DNA of 64,000 nucleotides, from assembly GCF_902702935.1 (NCBI RefSeq), contig NZ_LR738855.1, positions 248,001 through 312,000 on the forward strand. Direction: 5' to 3'. Numbering within the stretch: the stretch's first letter is position 1; the number at the start of each line of letters is the position of its first letter. Both the position numbers and the translations under genes were made by a program. This DNA is from Corynebacterium rouxii (GTDB taxonomy: Bacteria > Actinomycetota > Actinomycetes > Mycobacteriales > Mycobacteriaceae). The notes beneath the pieces are model-generated. The model was not told the DNA's origin, did not search any database, and was given only the letters and a program-made list of their open reading frames with translations. Below, piece by piece: positions 26,060-35,640 of this stretch.

Positions 26060-28972
26060 TTAGGCCTCCTTCGGCTGCGCGGCTTGTGCTGAGGATTTAG
26101 TTTCAGGCCAATCGAGATCGTCGTCAGCCTGAGCCTCCACCTTGGCAGGGGAGACCAGCGGGGACTCGTCGCGAGTAAAGTTCAAGCGCTCATAATCCAT
26201 ACCAGGGCGCAAATAGCTGCCTAACGCATTAATCGCCATCGACAACATGCCCAGCACCGCTAGATACACTCCGAGGTCGAAGATCATCGCCGTGGTCCAG
26301 TGCTCGCCAGCCCAATGGCCATGCAAAGCGTAGAGGAACGAACCGTGGGTAAGACCCAAGAAACCAGACACCAGCGCCAAAATAATACCAATCGACGTCA
26401 GATAAATAGGCGTCTTAAAAGTGAAAATATGCTGGTCACGGGCGTGGGATAGGTAGCTGAGCATTAGAGCGCCACCGGCCACCAGCGCCGCGATAAAGCC
26501 GCCACCAGGAGCATTGTGACCACGCATGAAAATAGCAAAGCTCAAAATACCCAAAATCGGGATGAGTACACGCAGCAGCTGGCGCAACGGAATCGAGTTC
26601 ACATGCGACAAACCAAACGGAGCTGGGTGAGTGCCATGCGCAAACGGATAACGTGGCATCGACGTCACTACCGCAGCGATCACCACAGCGGCCATACCCA
26701 GCACCGACAGTTCGCCCATCGTATCGAAGGCACGGAACTCCACCAAAATGGTGTTCACAACGTTATCGCCACCAGTAATGTCAGGGCCATTGTTCAAGTA
26801 CCAGATCGCCAACTCAGGGCGCTCACGGCGACCCAACACGAACCAGCACATCAAGAACGTCACCACGCCGACAGCCACAGCCATCACCGCGGCAAAAGCC
26901 TTACGACGTCCCTTACCAGGATGGAAATTATCCGGCTGCTGGCGAATCACCATCATCATGATGACCACCGTCAACGCCTCCACCATGAACTGCGTCAACG
27001 CAACATCAGGCGAGCCCAACATCAACATCTGAACCGTCACACCAACGCCGACCACACCAATCATGATCACCGCAGTCAAACGACGTTTCGTACGCAACAA
27101 CAACGCCGAAGCCAACACAACAATCGCCAGCGGCAATGCATCAGCCCAGCGATCGGCTCCGTCGATACGCGGTGCCAACGGCACCCCATCAATACCGCCA
27201 GAAACAAGACCCTCAACCGTCACAGTGCCGCCCAGCACCACCAGCAACATAAACATGTACGCCAAGTGACGCGTCGGGCTCAGCGAATCAGCCATCGAAC
27301 CCACACAACGGCCAAACACAGCAATGCCACGAACCGACAAGTTCAACAACTCATTACCACTACGAGGCGCAAGCTTGCGATCAGCCAACGAAGCCCAGAT
27401 CCACTGGCGCTTGACCACACCAAGCACACCAAAGACCAGCACCAACATCGAGATAACAAACGGAATGGTCACCCCATGCCAGACCGCCAAATGAGTATGC
27501 GGATCCTCCGCAACCTCACTTACCGCAGCAGAAACCGGAGCATCCAACCGGCTCACAAACAGCGCAGCCGGAATAGACAACACACCAGGAAGCGCAGCCG
27601 GCAGCCACAACGACACCGGAGCCTCCTTGCAATCCGACATCTCACGGGAACCGTCGATAAAGCCATCGACCACCAAACGCACCGAATACGTAAAAGTAAA
27701 CAACGCGCCCACACCCGCCGCGACCATCAGCACCACAACGCCAGCGTTGCCGATCGGAGCATGCAAGAACGCCTCCAGCATGCCCTCCTTCGACACAAAA
27801 CCGAACAACGGTGGAACTGCAGCCATAGAAGCCGCAGCAATCGTCATCGCACCAAACGTAAACGGCAGCTGGCGCCACGACGAGCCCAAACGAGTCAAAT
27901 CACGCGTGCCAGCCTGATGATCCACCACGCCAACCAGCATAAACAACGACGACTTAAACAACGCATGCGCCAACGTATGCACCACAGCAGCCGCCAACGC
28001 GAACGGAGTACCCACACCAATAGTGGCCACAATCCAACCCAAATGCGACACCGTCGAATACGCCGTGAGCTTTTTCATATCTGTCTTCTGGATAGCAAAG
28101 AACGACGCCATCACAGCCGTGAACATACCCACCACAATGAGCAACCAGTTCCACACCGCCACATCGCTAAACACCGCACTGAAACGCAACAGCACATAAA
28201 TGCCAGCCTTCACCACAGCAGCCGCATGCAAGAACGCAGACACTGGGGTAGCAGCAGCCATAGCCTCCGGAAGCCAGAAATGGAACGGGAACTGCGCCGA
28301 CTTAGTAAACGCAGACACCGCTACCAACACAGCAACCACACCGGTCAACGCAGGCTTTTCCATCCAGAAACCAGCATGGATAATTGCATCAATATTGGTG
28401 CTGCCCGCCTGATTCGACGCAATCGCCATAGCAACCAGCAAGGTCAGGCCACCGATGAACGTCAAGATCAGCGTGCGCTGCGAACCCAGCTCGCCACCCT
28501 TGCCGCCCGAACGCGCGATCAACATAAACGACGCAAGAGACACCAGCTCCCACGCGATAAACAACAGCACAGCATCATTAGCAAAAACGAGCAACAGGAT
28601 CGACGCCATAAACGCCGTCATAATCGTATAAAAGCTCGTATTGCCCGCATTGTTATGTAGATAAGAAGCGGAATAGGCAAAAACGACAGAGCCGATGCCC
28701 AGAGCCAACAGTGCAAAAAGCGAGCTGAGGGCGTCGGCACGCAATGCGAACGACACATCAACGCCATCGCCCACAAAATCCGGAACCCACGTATATTCCA
28801 ACGTCAAAGGGGTTCCAGCAATAATGCCAGGCAGCTCTTTACATAGCAGAACGGCGGCGACCACAAACAAGGCCGCCAGAGGCCACCCCGCCTTTCGGTC
28901 GCAAATCCGAACTGTAACAGGCGCAAGCGCAACCGCACAGGCCGCCAGCGCGAGAACAATTATCAGGGTCAC
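26060..28972 (-). CDS. mrpA: Mrp-type Na+/H+ antiporter subunit A with fused subunit B
   Basis: 970 residues. The first about 500 form an ND5-like module (LLFIAWELVSLASFMLIARS, FPFHFWLPEAMAAATPVSAFLHAAAVVKAG, AYSTVSHLGWIVATIG); the middle carries the MnhA tail helices; the last about 200 hold MnhB, recognised by GHNAPGGGFIAALVAGGALMLSYL. Fusion of A and B gives the six-gene order A(B)CDEFG, as in the Mrp1 operon of C. glutamicum. Start is GTG at 28972 with only a weak ribosome site. No promoter was fixed in the 168 bp before it. A small acidic cytoplasmic tail ends the protein. Confidence 0.94.
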   Translation of the reverse strand: MTLIIVLALAACAVALAPVTVRICDRKAGWPLAALFVVAAVLLCKELPGIIAGTPLTLEYTWVPDFVGDGVDVSFALRADALSSLFALLALGIGSVVFAYSASYLHNNAGNTSFYTIMTAFMASILLLVFANDAVLLFIAWELVSLASFMLIARSGGKGGELGSQRTLILTFIGGLTLLVAMAIASNQAGSTNIDAIIHAGFWMEKPALTGVVAVLVAVSAFTKSAQFPFHFWLPEAMAAATPVSAFLHAAAVVKAGIYVLLRFSAVFSDVAVWNWLLIVVGMFTAVMASFFAIQKTDMKKLTAYSTVSHLGWIVATIGVGTPFALAAAVVHTLAHALFKSSLFMLVGVVDHQAGTRDLTRLGSSWRQLPFTFGAMTIAAASMAAVPPLFGFVSKEGMLEAFLHAPIGNAGVVVLMVAAGVGALFTFTYSVRLVVDGFIDGSREMSDCKEAPVSLWLPAALPGVLSIPAALFVSRLDAPVSAAVSEVAEDPHTHLAVWHGVTIPFVISMLVLVFGVLGVVKRQWIWASLADRKLAPRSGNELLNLSVRGIAVFGRCVGSMADSLSPTRHLAYMFMLLVVLGGTVTVEGLVSGGIDGVPLAPRIDGADRWADALPLAIVVLASALLLRTKRRLTAVIMIGVVGVGVTVQMLMLGSPDVALTQFMVEALTVVIMMMVIRQQPDNFHPGKGRRKAFAAVMAVAVGVVTFLMCWFVLGRRERPELAIWYLNNGPDITGGDNVVNTILVEFRAFDTMGELSVLGMAAVVIAAVVTSMPRYPFAHGTHPAPFGLSHVNSIPLRQLLRVLIPILGILSFAIFMRGHNAPGGGFIAALVAGGALMLSYLSHARDQHIFTFKTPIYLTSIGIILALVSGFLGLTHGSFLYALHGHWAGEHWTTAMIFDLGVYLAVLGMLSMAINALGSYLRPGMDYERLNFTRDESPLVSPAKVEAQADDDLDWPETKSSAQAAQPKEA

Positions 28973-29140
28973 AGATTACTCACACCCAAGGATTCGGGGA
29001 AACATACAGTTCTGACTAAAGATAGTCAACGTTGCCAACGTTACCAGTGTTGAGCGTGAACTTAATGGTCGAAAAACTTTAACAGGCTTTCGGTGAGTCA
29101 AAAACAACAGACCTATTCCTATTAATTAAGTTGGACAACT

Positions 29141-30538
29141 ATGAGCCGAAAAATTGTCCGACGAGTCCTCGCAGGAGCCCTCTTTTTCGTGCCGCTCATT
29201 GCCGGCACCGTCTACGCCACAACACAAGACGTAGACCCCGCGGCCACTTGGTCCGCAGCACAAGAAACCCAACAAGGAGCCCCCGCAGTCCAAGAGGACC
29301 CCTCACTCGTAGGCATTCGACGCGCAGCCGGCGAAGCAGGATCCCAAGCCAGCCTCCTCAAAAACGGCACCACCCAGCTTGTCGACGGCACCACCGCCCT
29401 GAACACCGGCGCAGCCCAACTCGCCGACGGCACCAAAGCCGCCCAAAACGGCGCAGCCCAACTCGCCGACGGCATGGTCAAACTCCAAGCAGCCACCGGA
29501 CAAATGGGCAACGGCGCCACCGAAATCGCCAACGGAATCGACCAAGCAGTCGGACAATTCCAAAACGTCGAAATCATCCGCGGACAACTACTCACCGCCA
29601 TCAACCTCGCCATGAGCGACCCCAAACTCGCCGACGTCAAACCCGACCTCGAAAACTTCAAACGCCAAGTAGAAACCTTCAAAGTCGACGACAACATCAC
29701 CAGCCAAATGAACAAGCTTCGCGACGGCTCCCGCGAACTCGCCAACCAACTAGCCGTACCTGGCTACGGCTTTCACGACGGAATCTACTCCGCCACCAAA
29801 GGCTCAAAAGACCTCTCAGCAGGACTGAACGACCTCTCCGGCGGCGTAGACCAAGCACTGACCGGTGTCCGCGACCTAGACAACGGCGCCAAAAAAATCG
29901 ACGCCATGGCCAAAGAAAACCAAACCCGCGTAGGCAACATCCAACGCGCACTCCCCATCACCAAAGCCGGCACCCCCGAAGCGCAAGAACAAGGCGTCAC
30001 CCGCACGCTTGCACCCCTGTACGCATTCCTGATCGCAGCAGGACTCATGCTCGCAGCCACCGCCTACCTTCGCGACCGCATCTGGGGAACCATCGCCTTT
30101 ATCACCCTCACACTTCTCGGCGGCGGACTGGTCTACCTACTAGGAACCGAAATCACCGCAGGAGTGGCCGCTGCCGCCGCCGGTGTTAGCGCCCTCGCCG
30201 TTGCCGGAGCAGCACTGCTCGGCACCCTTTTGGCCAGAATCTTCGGGGAGCGCACCGGCCGTGGCCTCAGCGCCCTTGTGACCATTACCCAAGTCGCAGT
30301 CGTTGGTTTCGTATGGAACACCGCCGCCAACTCCGCCTTGAGCAGCGCCGCAAAAGCACTGGTCAACTTCATGCCGCTGCACTATCCCACCTTGGCGCTC
30401 AGCTCCATCGGTAACGCTGGCGATACCACGACCACAACACTCGGCGTGGGCGTGACCGCAGCGTGTGCAGTGTGCGCGGCAGCCGGCGTGATGATCCTGC
30501 GCAAAAAAGAGGAGCAAACGCTGCCATCGGCGGAGTAA
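29141..30538 (+). CDS. YhgE/Pip-family membrane protein
   Basis: 465 residues. One N-terminal helix (about 8-27), then a large outside region (about 30-290) with short repeats of the type L-x-DGTxxLxxGAxQLADG at 75-125 and again GSKDLSAGLNDLSGG, NGAKKIDAMA near 220-260; these repeats are typical of the YhgE/Pip (phage infection protein) family. About six C-terminal helices resemble ABC-2 permeases. Role unknown in actinobacteria; the phage-receptor name comes from Lactococcus. No transport ATPase is adjacent. The gene is strongly C-rich at third positions. Confidence 0.8.
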   Translation: MSRKIVRRVLAGALFFVPLIAGTVYATTQDVDPAATWSAAQETQQGAPAVQEDPSLVGIRRAAGEAGSQASLLKNGTTQLVDGTTALNTGAAQLADGTKAAQNGAAQLADGMVKLQAATGQMGNGATEIANGIDQAVGQFQNVEIIRGQLLTAINLAMSDPKLADVKPDLENFKRQVETFKVDDNITSQMNKLRDGSRELANQLAVPGYGFHDGIYSATKGSKDLSAGLNDLSGGVDQALTGVRDLDNGAKKIDAMAKENQTRVGNIQRALPITKAGTPEAQEQGVTRTLAPLYAFLIAAGLMLAATAYLRDRIWGTIAFITLTLLGGGLVYLLGTEITAGVAAAAAGVSALAVAGAALLGTLLARIFGERTGRGLSALVTITQVAVVGFVWNTAANSALSSAAKALVNFMPLHYPTLALSSIGNAGDTTTTTLGVGVTAACAVCAAAGVMILRKKEEQTLPSAE

Positions 30539-30551
30539 CGTTGTAACTTTT

Positions 30552-30650
30552 CGCGACCTTGACTTCAAGAACGCGAAAACCCAAGGAAGAGCTGTTGTGG
30601 GTGAGATCAGCCTCCTTGGGTTTTCGCGTTCGTGGATTCGAGGAGGCGGA
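30552..30650. repeat. Palindromic intergenic element, copy 2
   Basis: GAACGCGAAAACCCAAGG (30569-30586) is exactly complementary to 30614-30631, giving an 18-bp stem with a 27-nt loop; weaker pairing continues outward to about 30552 and 30650. The left arm (30552-30585) matches copies 3 and 4 at about 29 of 34 positions. It lies between two convergent genes and overlaps the original 3' end of the frameshifted gene. Confidence 0.7.
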
Positions 30651-31487
30651 GAAGCGCGGGAATGAAAGTCCCCGAGTTCAGTGCCTCCCAGTCAAAATGC
30701 GCCACCACATAGCCGGCATTTTGAAGCTCACGGTCGCGTTTTCGCTCTTTGAGCACTGCTCTCGGTTCATCATCGAGGAACTTGATGTCTCCACGACCAC
30801 CCTTCCGATGAGAAAGTCAACGCGTCGATTATTGATCTGCACCTGCTGCTCGAACGCGATATTTGCTTCGATGAGTTGCGCCTTTGCCCATGACTCGGCG
30901 ACACTTTCAGACTTGAAATCAGCCACGTGCAGCACCCGTCGGAATTTACGTACCCCTGGAATTCGTCCAAACTCTTCCAGTTCCTGTTCCAACAAAAATG
31001 GCTGGGCATCTTCTTGACGCAAATAGGATTCCACAGCGACAAGTCCCTCTGCGAAAGTTCCCCATCGGCAGAGATCTCCTACAGAGCGTTCCATTGTGGT
31101 GAAGCGAATCCCCTTATGTTCCGTGATTTTGTTCGACGGGATTCGCGCAGAGCGATAATGAATCCATCTCTTTGTGTTTCGTGGAGCAGTTTTTGCGTCC
31201 GGTAGCCCCACGACCACGGGTTCTTCATAACCTAGAATTTCTAGTCTCCACAGGCGGACTGCAGACCGGCCACAAATCACGCCAGTACGCGCTCGCTTGC
31301 CGACGGCCAGAATTCGTGCCCAATCACGAGTCCACGGATTGAGTGCTTCCCATTCCTCCAAATCTGCCCAAAATTCAGCATGAATATTGAAGTGTTTATG
31401 TTGTTGATTCTTGATCCAGTGTGCGTACTCGGTATGCGACATACGCAGCGTATCGACAATCCGAATTTTGTCCCCCCAGACGTTCAT
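30607..31487 (-). pseudogene. Frameshifted DUF559 / AbiEi-like nuclease-fold protein
   Basis: The open frame 31487-30678 gives 269 residues resembling actinobacterial proteins with an AbiEi-like winged-helix start (RTGVICGRSAVRLWRLEILGYEEP), a middle TTMERSVGDLCRWGTFAEGL and a VSR/DUF559-like end (HVADFKSESVAESWAKAQLIEA, RRVDFLIGRVVVE). After VVVE the frame becomes nonsense. In the -1 frame, from about 30792 down to a stop at 30607, the sequence reads GDIKFLDDEP, RKRDRELQNAGYVVAHFDWE and LLRLLE, a normal family C terminus. Expected order is VVVE-x-DGDIKF; a 10-bp deletion between two GGAG copies explains the break at about 30786-30795. The catalytic E-x-DG...K core is lost, so the gene is probably dead. 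It sits between repeat copies 2 and 3. Confidence 0.75.
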
Positions 31488-31531
31488 ACCTACACGCTAA
31501 TGGCAGACTGGTGTTTTTGCCACCACAAATT

Positions 31532-31632
31532 CGCGACCTCGAACTCAAGAACACAAAAACCCAAGCGCGGCATTTTGGCGAGAAAATCGCCTCCTGCGGT
31601 TTTTGCGTTCTTGAGTTCGAGGAGGCGGGGCG
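31532..31632. repeat. Palindromic intergenic element, copy 3
   Basis: CCTCGAACTCAAGAAC (31537-31552) pairs perfectly with 31607-31622, and AAAAACC / GGTTTTT pairs further inward after one mismatch. The 34 bases 31532-31565 are identical to 62626-62659 in copy 4. The element lies between the 5' end of the frameshifted gene and the tRNA-Pro terminator. Confidence 0.75.
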
Positions 31633-31653
31633 GTGGGGGCATAGAAAGACAAA

Positions 31654-31689
31654 ATTAACCGGTGCTCTCAGCTGAGAACACCGGTTAAT
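31654..31689 (-). terminator. Terminator of tRNA-Pro
   Basis: ATTAACCGGTG (31654-31664) and CACCGGTTAAT (31679-31689) form an 11-bp perfect stem with an inner CTCAGCTGAG palindrome. On the minus strand it follows the tRNA by 8 nt and ends in TTTT. Confidence 0.85.
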
Positions 31690-31697
31690 TTAGCGAG

Positions 31698-31771
31698 TCG
31701 GGATAACAGGATTTGAACCTGCGACCTCCTCGTCCCGAACGAGGCGCGCTACCAAGCTGCGCCATATCCCG
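31698..31771 (-). tRNA. tRNA-Pro, anticodon CGG
   Basis: Read on the minus strand: acceptor CGGGATA pairs with TATCCCG, D arm GCGC-AGCTTGGTA-GCGC, anticodon stem CCTCG/CGAGG around loop TTCGGGA with anticodon CGG, T arm GCAGGTTCAAATCCTGT-type loop TTCAAAT. Discriminator base A at 31698; CCA is not encoded. It reads proline codon CCG. Confidence 0.95.
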
Positions 31772-31844
31772 AGGGCACTTGGCGTGTCTTTGACCAACTG
31801 TAGTCCTTTGACGTAGCAAGTTCAAAAACCCTAGTGAACAGGGG

Positions 31845-32750
31845 TTATAGAGTTCTTTCTGTCACACGGATTAGGGTGGCTGATGGCTTGCAGAAAATCC
31901 GCACTGGCGCAAACTTGGAGGTCCCCAGCCCATTGGAAACGTGCATCCACATGGAACCAAAGCGGTGGAGTCCTTGGACACGCGGGCGGTCGATACCGCA
32001 GTTGGTGACGAGGGCTCGTGAACCAGGTAGGCAGATCTGGCCGCCGTGGGTGTGGCCAGATAGTGAGAGCATGTATCCGTCTTGCTCAAACTTCTTTAAT
32101 ACGCGTGGCTCAGGGGAGTGGGTGAGCGCGATGCTGAGATCTGCATCGGGGTTGGGGGCGCCTGCGATGTCGTCGTAGTCGTCGAGGTCGTGGTGGGGGT
32201 CGTCGACACCCGTGATGGCTAGGCGTAGGAAGTCCACTTTGAATTCGTGGCGCTGTTGGTTAGCGTCGCGCCAGCCGTGTTCGATGAACGCTGCGCGCAT
32301 GCCTTTCCATGGGAGTTCTACGCGGCTTGGGGTGCGTTTTTTACCGAGGAGGTAGACGAATGGGTTGACCATGCGGGGTGCAAAGTAGTCGTTGGTGCCA
32401 AAGACGAACACTCCTGGCCGTTTGAGCAGTGGTGAGAGTGCTTGCATGACGGCGGGGACGGCTTTGGCGTCGCTAAGGTTGTCGCCGGTGTTGACTACTA
32501 GGTCGGGGTTGAGCTTGTCGAGTTGTGCGATCCAGCGTTGCTTGGCTGTTTGGTTGGGCACCATGTGCAGGTCGGAGATATGCAGGATGTCGAAGTGGGG
32601 GTTGCCGCGCAGAATTCCTGGTTCCAAGATGGGCAGGTCGATGGTTTTGAGCTCAAAGTTGGAGCATTCGCGGTAGCCCCACGCAAACGTTGCTGCTCCG
32701 GCGGCGGCGGTAGCTGCGGTGAGTCCTAGCAGTGTTTTTAAAAGTCGCAC
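31845..32750 (-). CDS. Calcineurin-like metallophosphoesterase (Rv3683-type)
   Basis: 301 residues with an N-terminal hydrophobic anchor (LLKTLLGLTAATAAAGAATFAW) and the metallophosphoesterase motifs in order: ILHISDLHM, VVNTGDNLSD, GTNDYF (in place of GNHD, as usual in the actinobacterial group), LTHSPEP and SGHTHGGQICLPG. Probably acts outside the membrane on a phosphoester, substrate unknown; related to YkuE-type enzymes. The longer frame runs into the divergent yqeY gene. TAGAGT (32758-32763, minus strand) is 7 nt before the GTG at 32750, suggesting a leaderless message; GTG at 32759 is an alternative. Confidence 0.85.
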   Translation of the reverse strand: MRLLKTLLGLTAATAAAGAATFAWGYRECSNFELKTIDLPILEPGILRGNPHFDILHISDLHMVPNQTAKQRWIAQLDKLNPDLVVNTGDNLSDAKAVPAVMQALSPLLKRPGVFVFGTNDYFAPRMVNPFVYLLGKKRTPSRVELPWKGMRAAFIEHGWRDANQQRHEFKVDFLRLAITGVDDPHHDLDDYDDIAGAPNPDADLSIALTHSPEPRVLKKFEQDGYMLSLSGHTHGGQICLPGSRALVTNCGIDRPRVQGLHRFGSMWMHVSNGLGTSKFAPVRIFCKPSATLIRVTERTL

Positions 32751-32786
32751 CCATATCACTCTACCTTCCGAGTAGGCTGGGCAACC

Positions 32787-33251
32787 ATGAGCGAATTGAA
32801 AAACAAAATTAGGGCGGATCTGACCACGGCTATGAAGGCTCGTGAGAAGGAACGCACGGGTACGTTGCGTATGTTGTTGGCTGCGATTCAGACGGAGGAG
32901 ACGTCTGGTTCTAAGCATGAGCTGACTGATGAGGATGTGCTCAAGGTTATTGCTCGCGAGATTAAGAAGCGTCGTGAGTCTGCGGAGGTGTATGCGGAGG
33001 CTGGGCGTTTGGAGTTGGCGGACGCTGAGACGAATGAGGCGAACATTTTGGCTGAGTACCAGCCACAGCAGCTTGACGACGACGAATTGGCGGCGCTGGT
33101 TGCCGAGGCCGTTGCTCAGGTAAAGGCAGAGCTCGGTGAGGATGTTTCCATGAAGCAGATGGGCCAGGTCATGAAGCTGGCCACTGCGCAGGCTGCAGGT
33201 CGTGCTGATGGCAAGCGCCTATCCACGGCTGTTCGTGCGGCGCTTGCCTAA
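32787..33251 (+). CDS. YqeY/GatB-tail-like protein
   Basis: 154 residues, mostly helical, with the YqeY pattern RTGTLRMLLAAIQTEE, KVIAREIKKRRESAEVY, RLELADAETNEANILAEYQP and VMKLATAQAAGRADGKRLS. The family resembles the tRNA-binding tail of GatB but its function is not established. TAGGCT (32773-32778) lies 8 nt before the ATG and no Shine-Dalgarno is clear, so it is a candidate leaderless gene. Its stop is 4 bp from the end of the convergent PBP gene. Confidence 0.88.
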   Translation: MSELKNKIRADLTTAMKAREKERTGTLRMLLAAIQTEETSGSKHELTDEDVLKVIAREIKKRRESAEVYAEAGRLELADAETNEANILAEYQPQQLDDDELAALVAEAVAQVKAELGEDVSMKQMGQVMKLATAQAAGRADGKRLSTAVRAALA

Positions 33252-33255
33252 TCTG

Positions 33256-35640
33256 TTAGAAACTAGGCAGGAGCTGTTGGAGCTGGTGAGCTAGATCGTC
33301 AAGGTCGTTCTGGCTCACCCCGGTTCCTGGGACGATCTCCTCGGTGGGGTTGGGGCGTCGAGTTGTTGATGGGGTCGTGATACGCGGGCGGGTGCCGTCG
33401 GAAATGAAAAGTTCGATCGTGCCGCCTGGTTTGAGGGGGACGGGGGCGATCACGTTGACCACGGAGCCTTTGGGGATGCCGTCTCCTGGGGCGGAGGTCA
33501 TGGTGACTTTATAGCCTTTGGCGCTGAGTTCTTTGCGCACTGATTCGCCTTCGCGTCCGACATAGGCGGTGCCGAAGGATCCCGAGACACCTCGGTTGAA
33601 CTTGGGGTCGTAGCTTGGCAGGTTTCCGCTGGCAGCGAGGCCGGAGTTTTGTGCTGCGGCGAACCATGTGCGTGCGGGCTCGTCGCCACCGAAGAGGGTG
33701 CCGTCGCCGCACTGTACGACAGGGGAGGTGCACAGTGGGGTGACGGTGGTGCCGTCGTTGTAGATGTAGGACGCTGCAGCGAAGTTGGAGTTAAATCCAA
33801 GGAAGGCAGCAGAGGAGTGCGATTCGGTGGTGCCGGTTTTTGCCGCTGTGGGGGCGCTAAATCCTAGTGATTTGGCAGCTTGTGCGCCGGTTCCTTTGAT
33901 GGTGTCTTGGCTTAGCCCTGCGCTGAGTGCTTTGGCGATTTCTGGGTCAACGGCTTGTTCGCAGGCAGGACGGTCGAGGAATACCTCGTTGCCTTTGGCG
34001 TCGGTTACGGTGGCGATGGGGCTTGGTTCGCACCACATGCCATCGGAGGCGAGGGAGGCTGCGACGTTGGACAGCTCGAGGGGATTGACGGCGGTGGGGC
34101 CAAGGGTATAGGAGCCGAGGTTGTGCTCTTTGACGTAGTCGGCGATCGAGTTGTCTTCGTTGAAGGTGCCGGGGTTGGCGTAGCTGCGTAGTCCGAGTTT
34201 GACGGAAGTGTCTACTACGTCTTTAACGCCGACTTTCTCAATCATTTGGACGAATGGTGTGTTCGGGGAGAACGCGAGGGCGTCGCGTAGCGACATTTGT
34301 GGTGCGTAGCTGCCGGAGTTTTCTACACAGTAGGTGCCGGCGCCGCAGCCCTCGGCACCGCCGTCGCCCATGCCTTTGGCCTCGTAGCGTGGTGGAACTT
34401 GGAGTTGGGTGTCCAGACCGTAGCCCTGCTGGAGGGCGACCGCGGCGGTAAAGATCTTGAACACTGAGCCAGCACCGTTGCCTACTAGGGAGGTGGGTTG
34501 CGGAAGGACGGTTTGGCCGGCGTCGAGGTCGAGGCCGTAGTCGCGTGACGACGTCATCGCGAGGATCTTACGACTGTCTTTTCCAGGTTCGACGATGTTC
34601 ATCACATTGGCAACACCGAAGGTGTGCGAATTGACCTGACCTGCTGCGGCGGCGTGCGCGGCCTGCTGTACATCGGGGTCCAACGTGGTCTTGATGGTGT
34701 AGGACCCTTGTGTGAGCTGGTCGGTGCTCAAGCCTTTTTCGCTCAGGTATTTCAGCACGTAGTCGCAGAAGAATCCGTTGTCGCCAGCAGTGATACAGCC
34801 ATTGGGGAGCCCCTGGGGTTGCTCGAGTACGCCGAGGGGTTCAGCTTTGGCTGCTGCGACATCCTCGGGGGTGGCGTAGCCGTTGGTCGCCATAGTATCG
34901 AGCACTACGTTGCGTCGATCCATCACCGCGTCGGGGTTGGTGTAGGGATCCAAGTAGGACGAGGACTGCACAATGCCTGCGAACATGGCCGACTGTGCAA
35001 GGCTGAGCTCTGGTGCACCTTTGCCAAAGTAGGTTCGGGCTGCGGCCTCGACGCCGAAGGCACCGTTGCCGAGGTGGACGAGGTTGAGGTAGCGGGTGAG
35101 GATGTCGTCTTTGCTTAATGTGGAATCAATGGTGCTCGCCATGCGCATTTCGCGCAGCTTGCGGGGAATCGACGTCTCCGTTGCGGCTGCCTGCTCCTCG
35201 GGGTTATCGGATTTGACCAAGAGAAGGAAGTTCTTCACGTACTGCTGGTCGATGGTGGAGGCACCCTGCGCCACACCACCGGCGAAGATATTGGTCACAA
35301 TGGCGCGGAGGTTGCCCTGGATGTCCACACCTTTGTGCTCGTAGAAGCGGCGATCCTCGATGGAGACGATGGCGTCTTTCATGGATTGTGGGATGGCTTC
35401 GGAGGGGACGTCGAACCTGCGCTGCTTATACACCCATGCGATGGGGTTGTTGCGGTTGTCTAAAATCGTAGAAACGCCAGGTGCAGAACCGTCCGTGAGG
35501 TCTTGGAGGTTGGACTGCATTGTGTCGTTTGTACGGTCGACGGCCACGCCCGCAATGGCTGCCACAGGGGTAAGCGCGAGTGCGCACACTACGCCGCCGG
35601 CAACCGTTGCTAGGACGATATCTTTCAGGGAATTCCACAT
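33256..35640 (-). CDS. ponA2: Class A penicillin-binding protein with PASTA domain
   Basis: 794 residues: N-terminal membrane anchor (about 8-30), glycosyltransferase-51 domain with EDRRFYEHKGVD, QGASTIDQQYVKN and the downstream RKLREMRMA, transpeptidase domain with SVFK (active Ser), SPN in FSPNTPF and KTGTTES, and one C-terminal PASTA domain. It polymerises and crosslinks peptidoglycan at the outer face of the membrane. Equivalent to mycobacterial PonA2 (Rv3682) by neighbours (WhiB4-type gene upstream, Rv3683 type downstream). ATG at 35640 was chosen because AAGGGGG ends 5 nt before it; GTG at 35646 overlaps that ribosome site. Confidence 0.94.
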   Translation of the reverse strand: MWNSLKDIVLATVAGGVVCALALTPVAAIAGVAVDRTNDTMQSNLQDLTDGSAPGVSTILDNRNNPIAWVYKQRRFDVPSEAIPQSMKDAIVSIEDRRFYEHKGVDIQGNLRAIVTNIFAGGVAQGASTIDQQYVKNFLLLVKSDNPEEQAAATETSIPRKLREMRMASTIDSTLSKDDILTRYLNLVHLGNGAFGVEAAARTYFGKGAPELSLAQSAMFAGIVQSSSYLDPYTNPDAVMDRRNVVLDTMATNGYATPEDVAAAKAEPLGVLEQPQGLPNGCITAGDNGFFCDYVLKYLSEKGLSTDQLTQGSYTIKTTLDPDVQQAAHAAAAGQVNSHTFGVANVMNIVEPGKDSRKILAMTSSRDYGLDLDAGQTVLPQPTSLVGNGAGSVFKIFTAAVALQQGYGLDTQLQVPPRYEAKGMGDGGAEGCGAGTYCVENSGSYAPQMSLRDALAFSPNTPFVQMIEKVGVKDVVDTSVKLGLRSYANPGTFNEDNSIADYVKEHNLGSYTLGPTAVNPLELSNVAASLASDGMWCEPSPIATVTDAKGNEVFLDRPACEQAVDPEIAKALSAGLSQDTIKGTGAQAAKSLGFSAPTAAKTGTTESHSSAAFLGFNSNFAAASYIYNDGTTVTPLCTSPVVQCGDGTLFGGDEPARTWFAAAQNSGLAASGNLPSYDPKFNRGVSGSFGTAYVGREGESVRKELSAKGYKVTMTSAPGDGIPKGSVVNVIAPVPLKPGGTIELFISDGTRPRITTPSTTRRPNPTEEIVPGTGVSQNDLDDLAHQLQQLLPSF

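Noticed and set aside
26516..28660. A 714-codon open frame on the plus strand antisense to mrpA
   Set aside because: It is the mirror of a high-GC coding strand with few stops. Its translation is extremely rich in Arg, His, Gln and Thr, with no start signal or domain.
29131..30189. A 352-codon Arg/Pro/His-rich frame overlapping the pip gene
   Set aside because: Composition is typical of a shifted frame of a C-rich gene; the other frame has a signal anchor, repeats and membrane helices.
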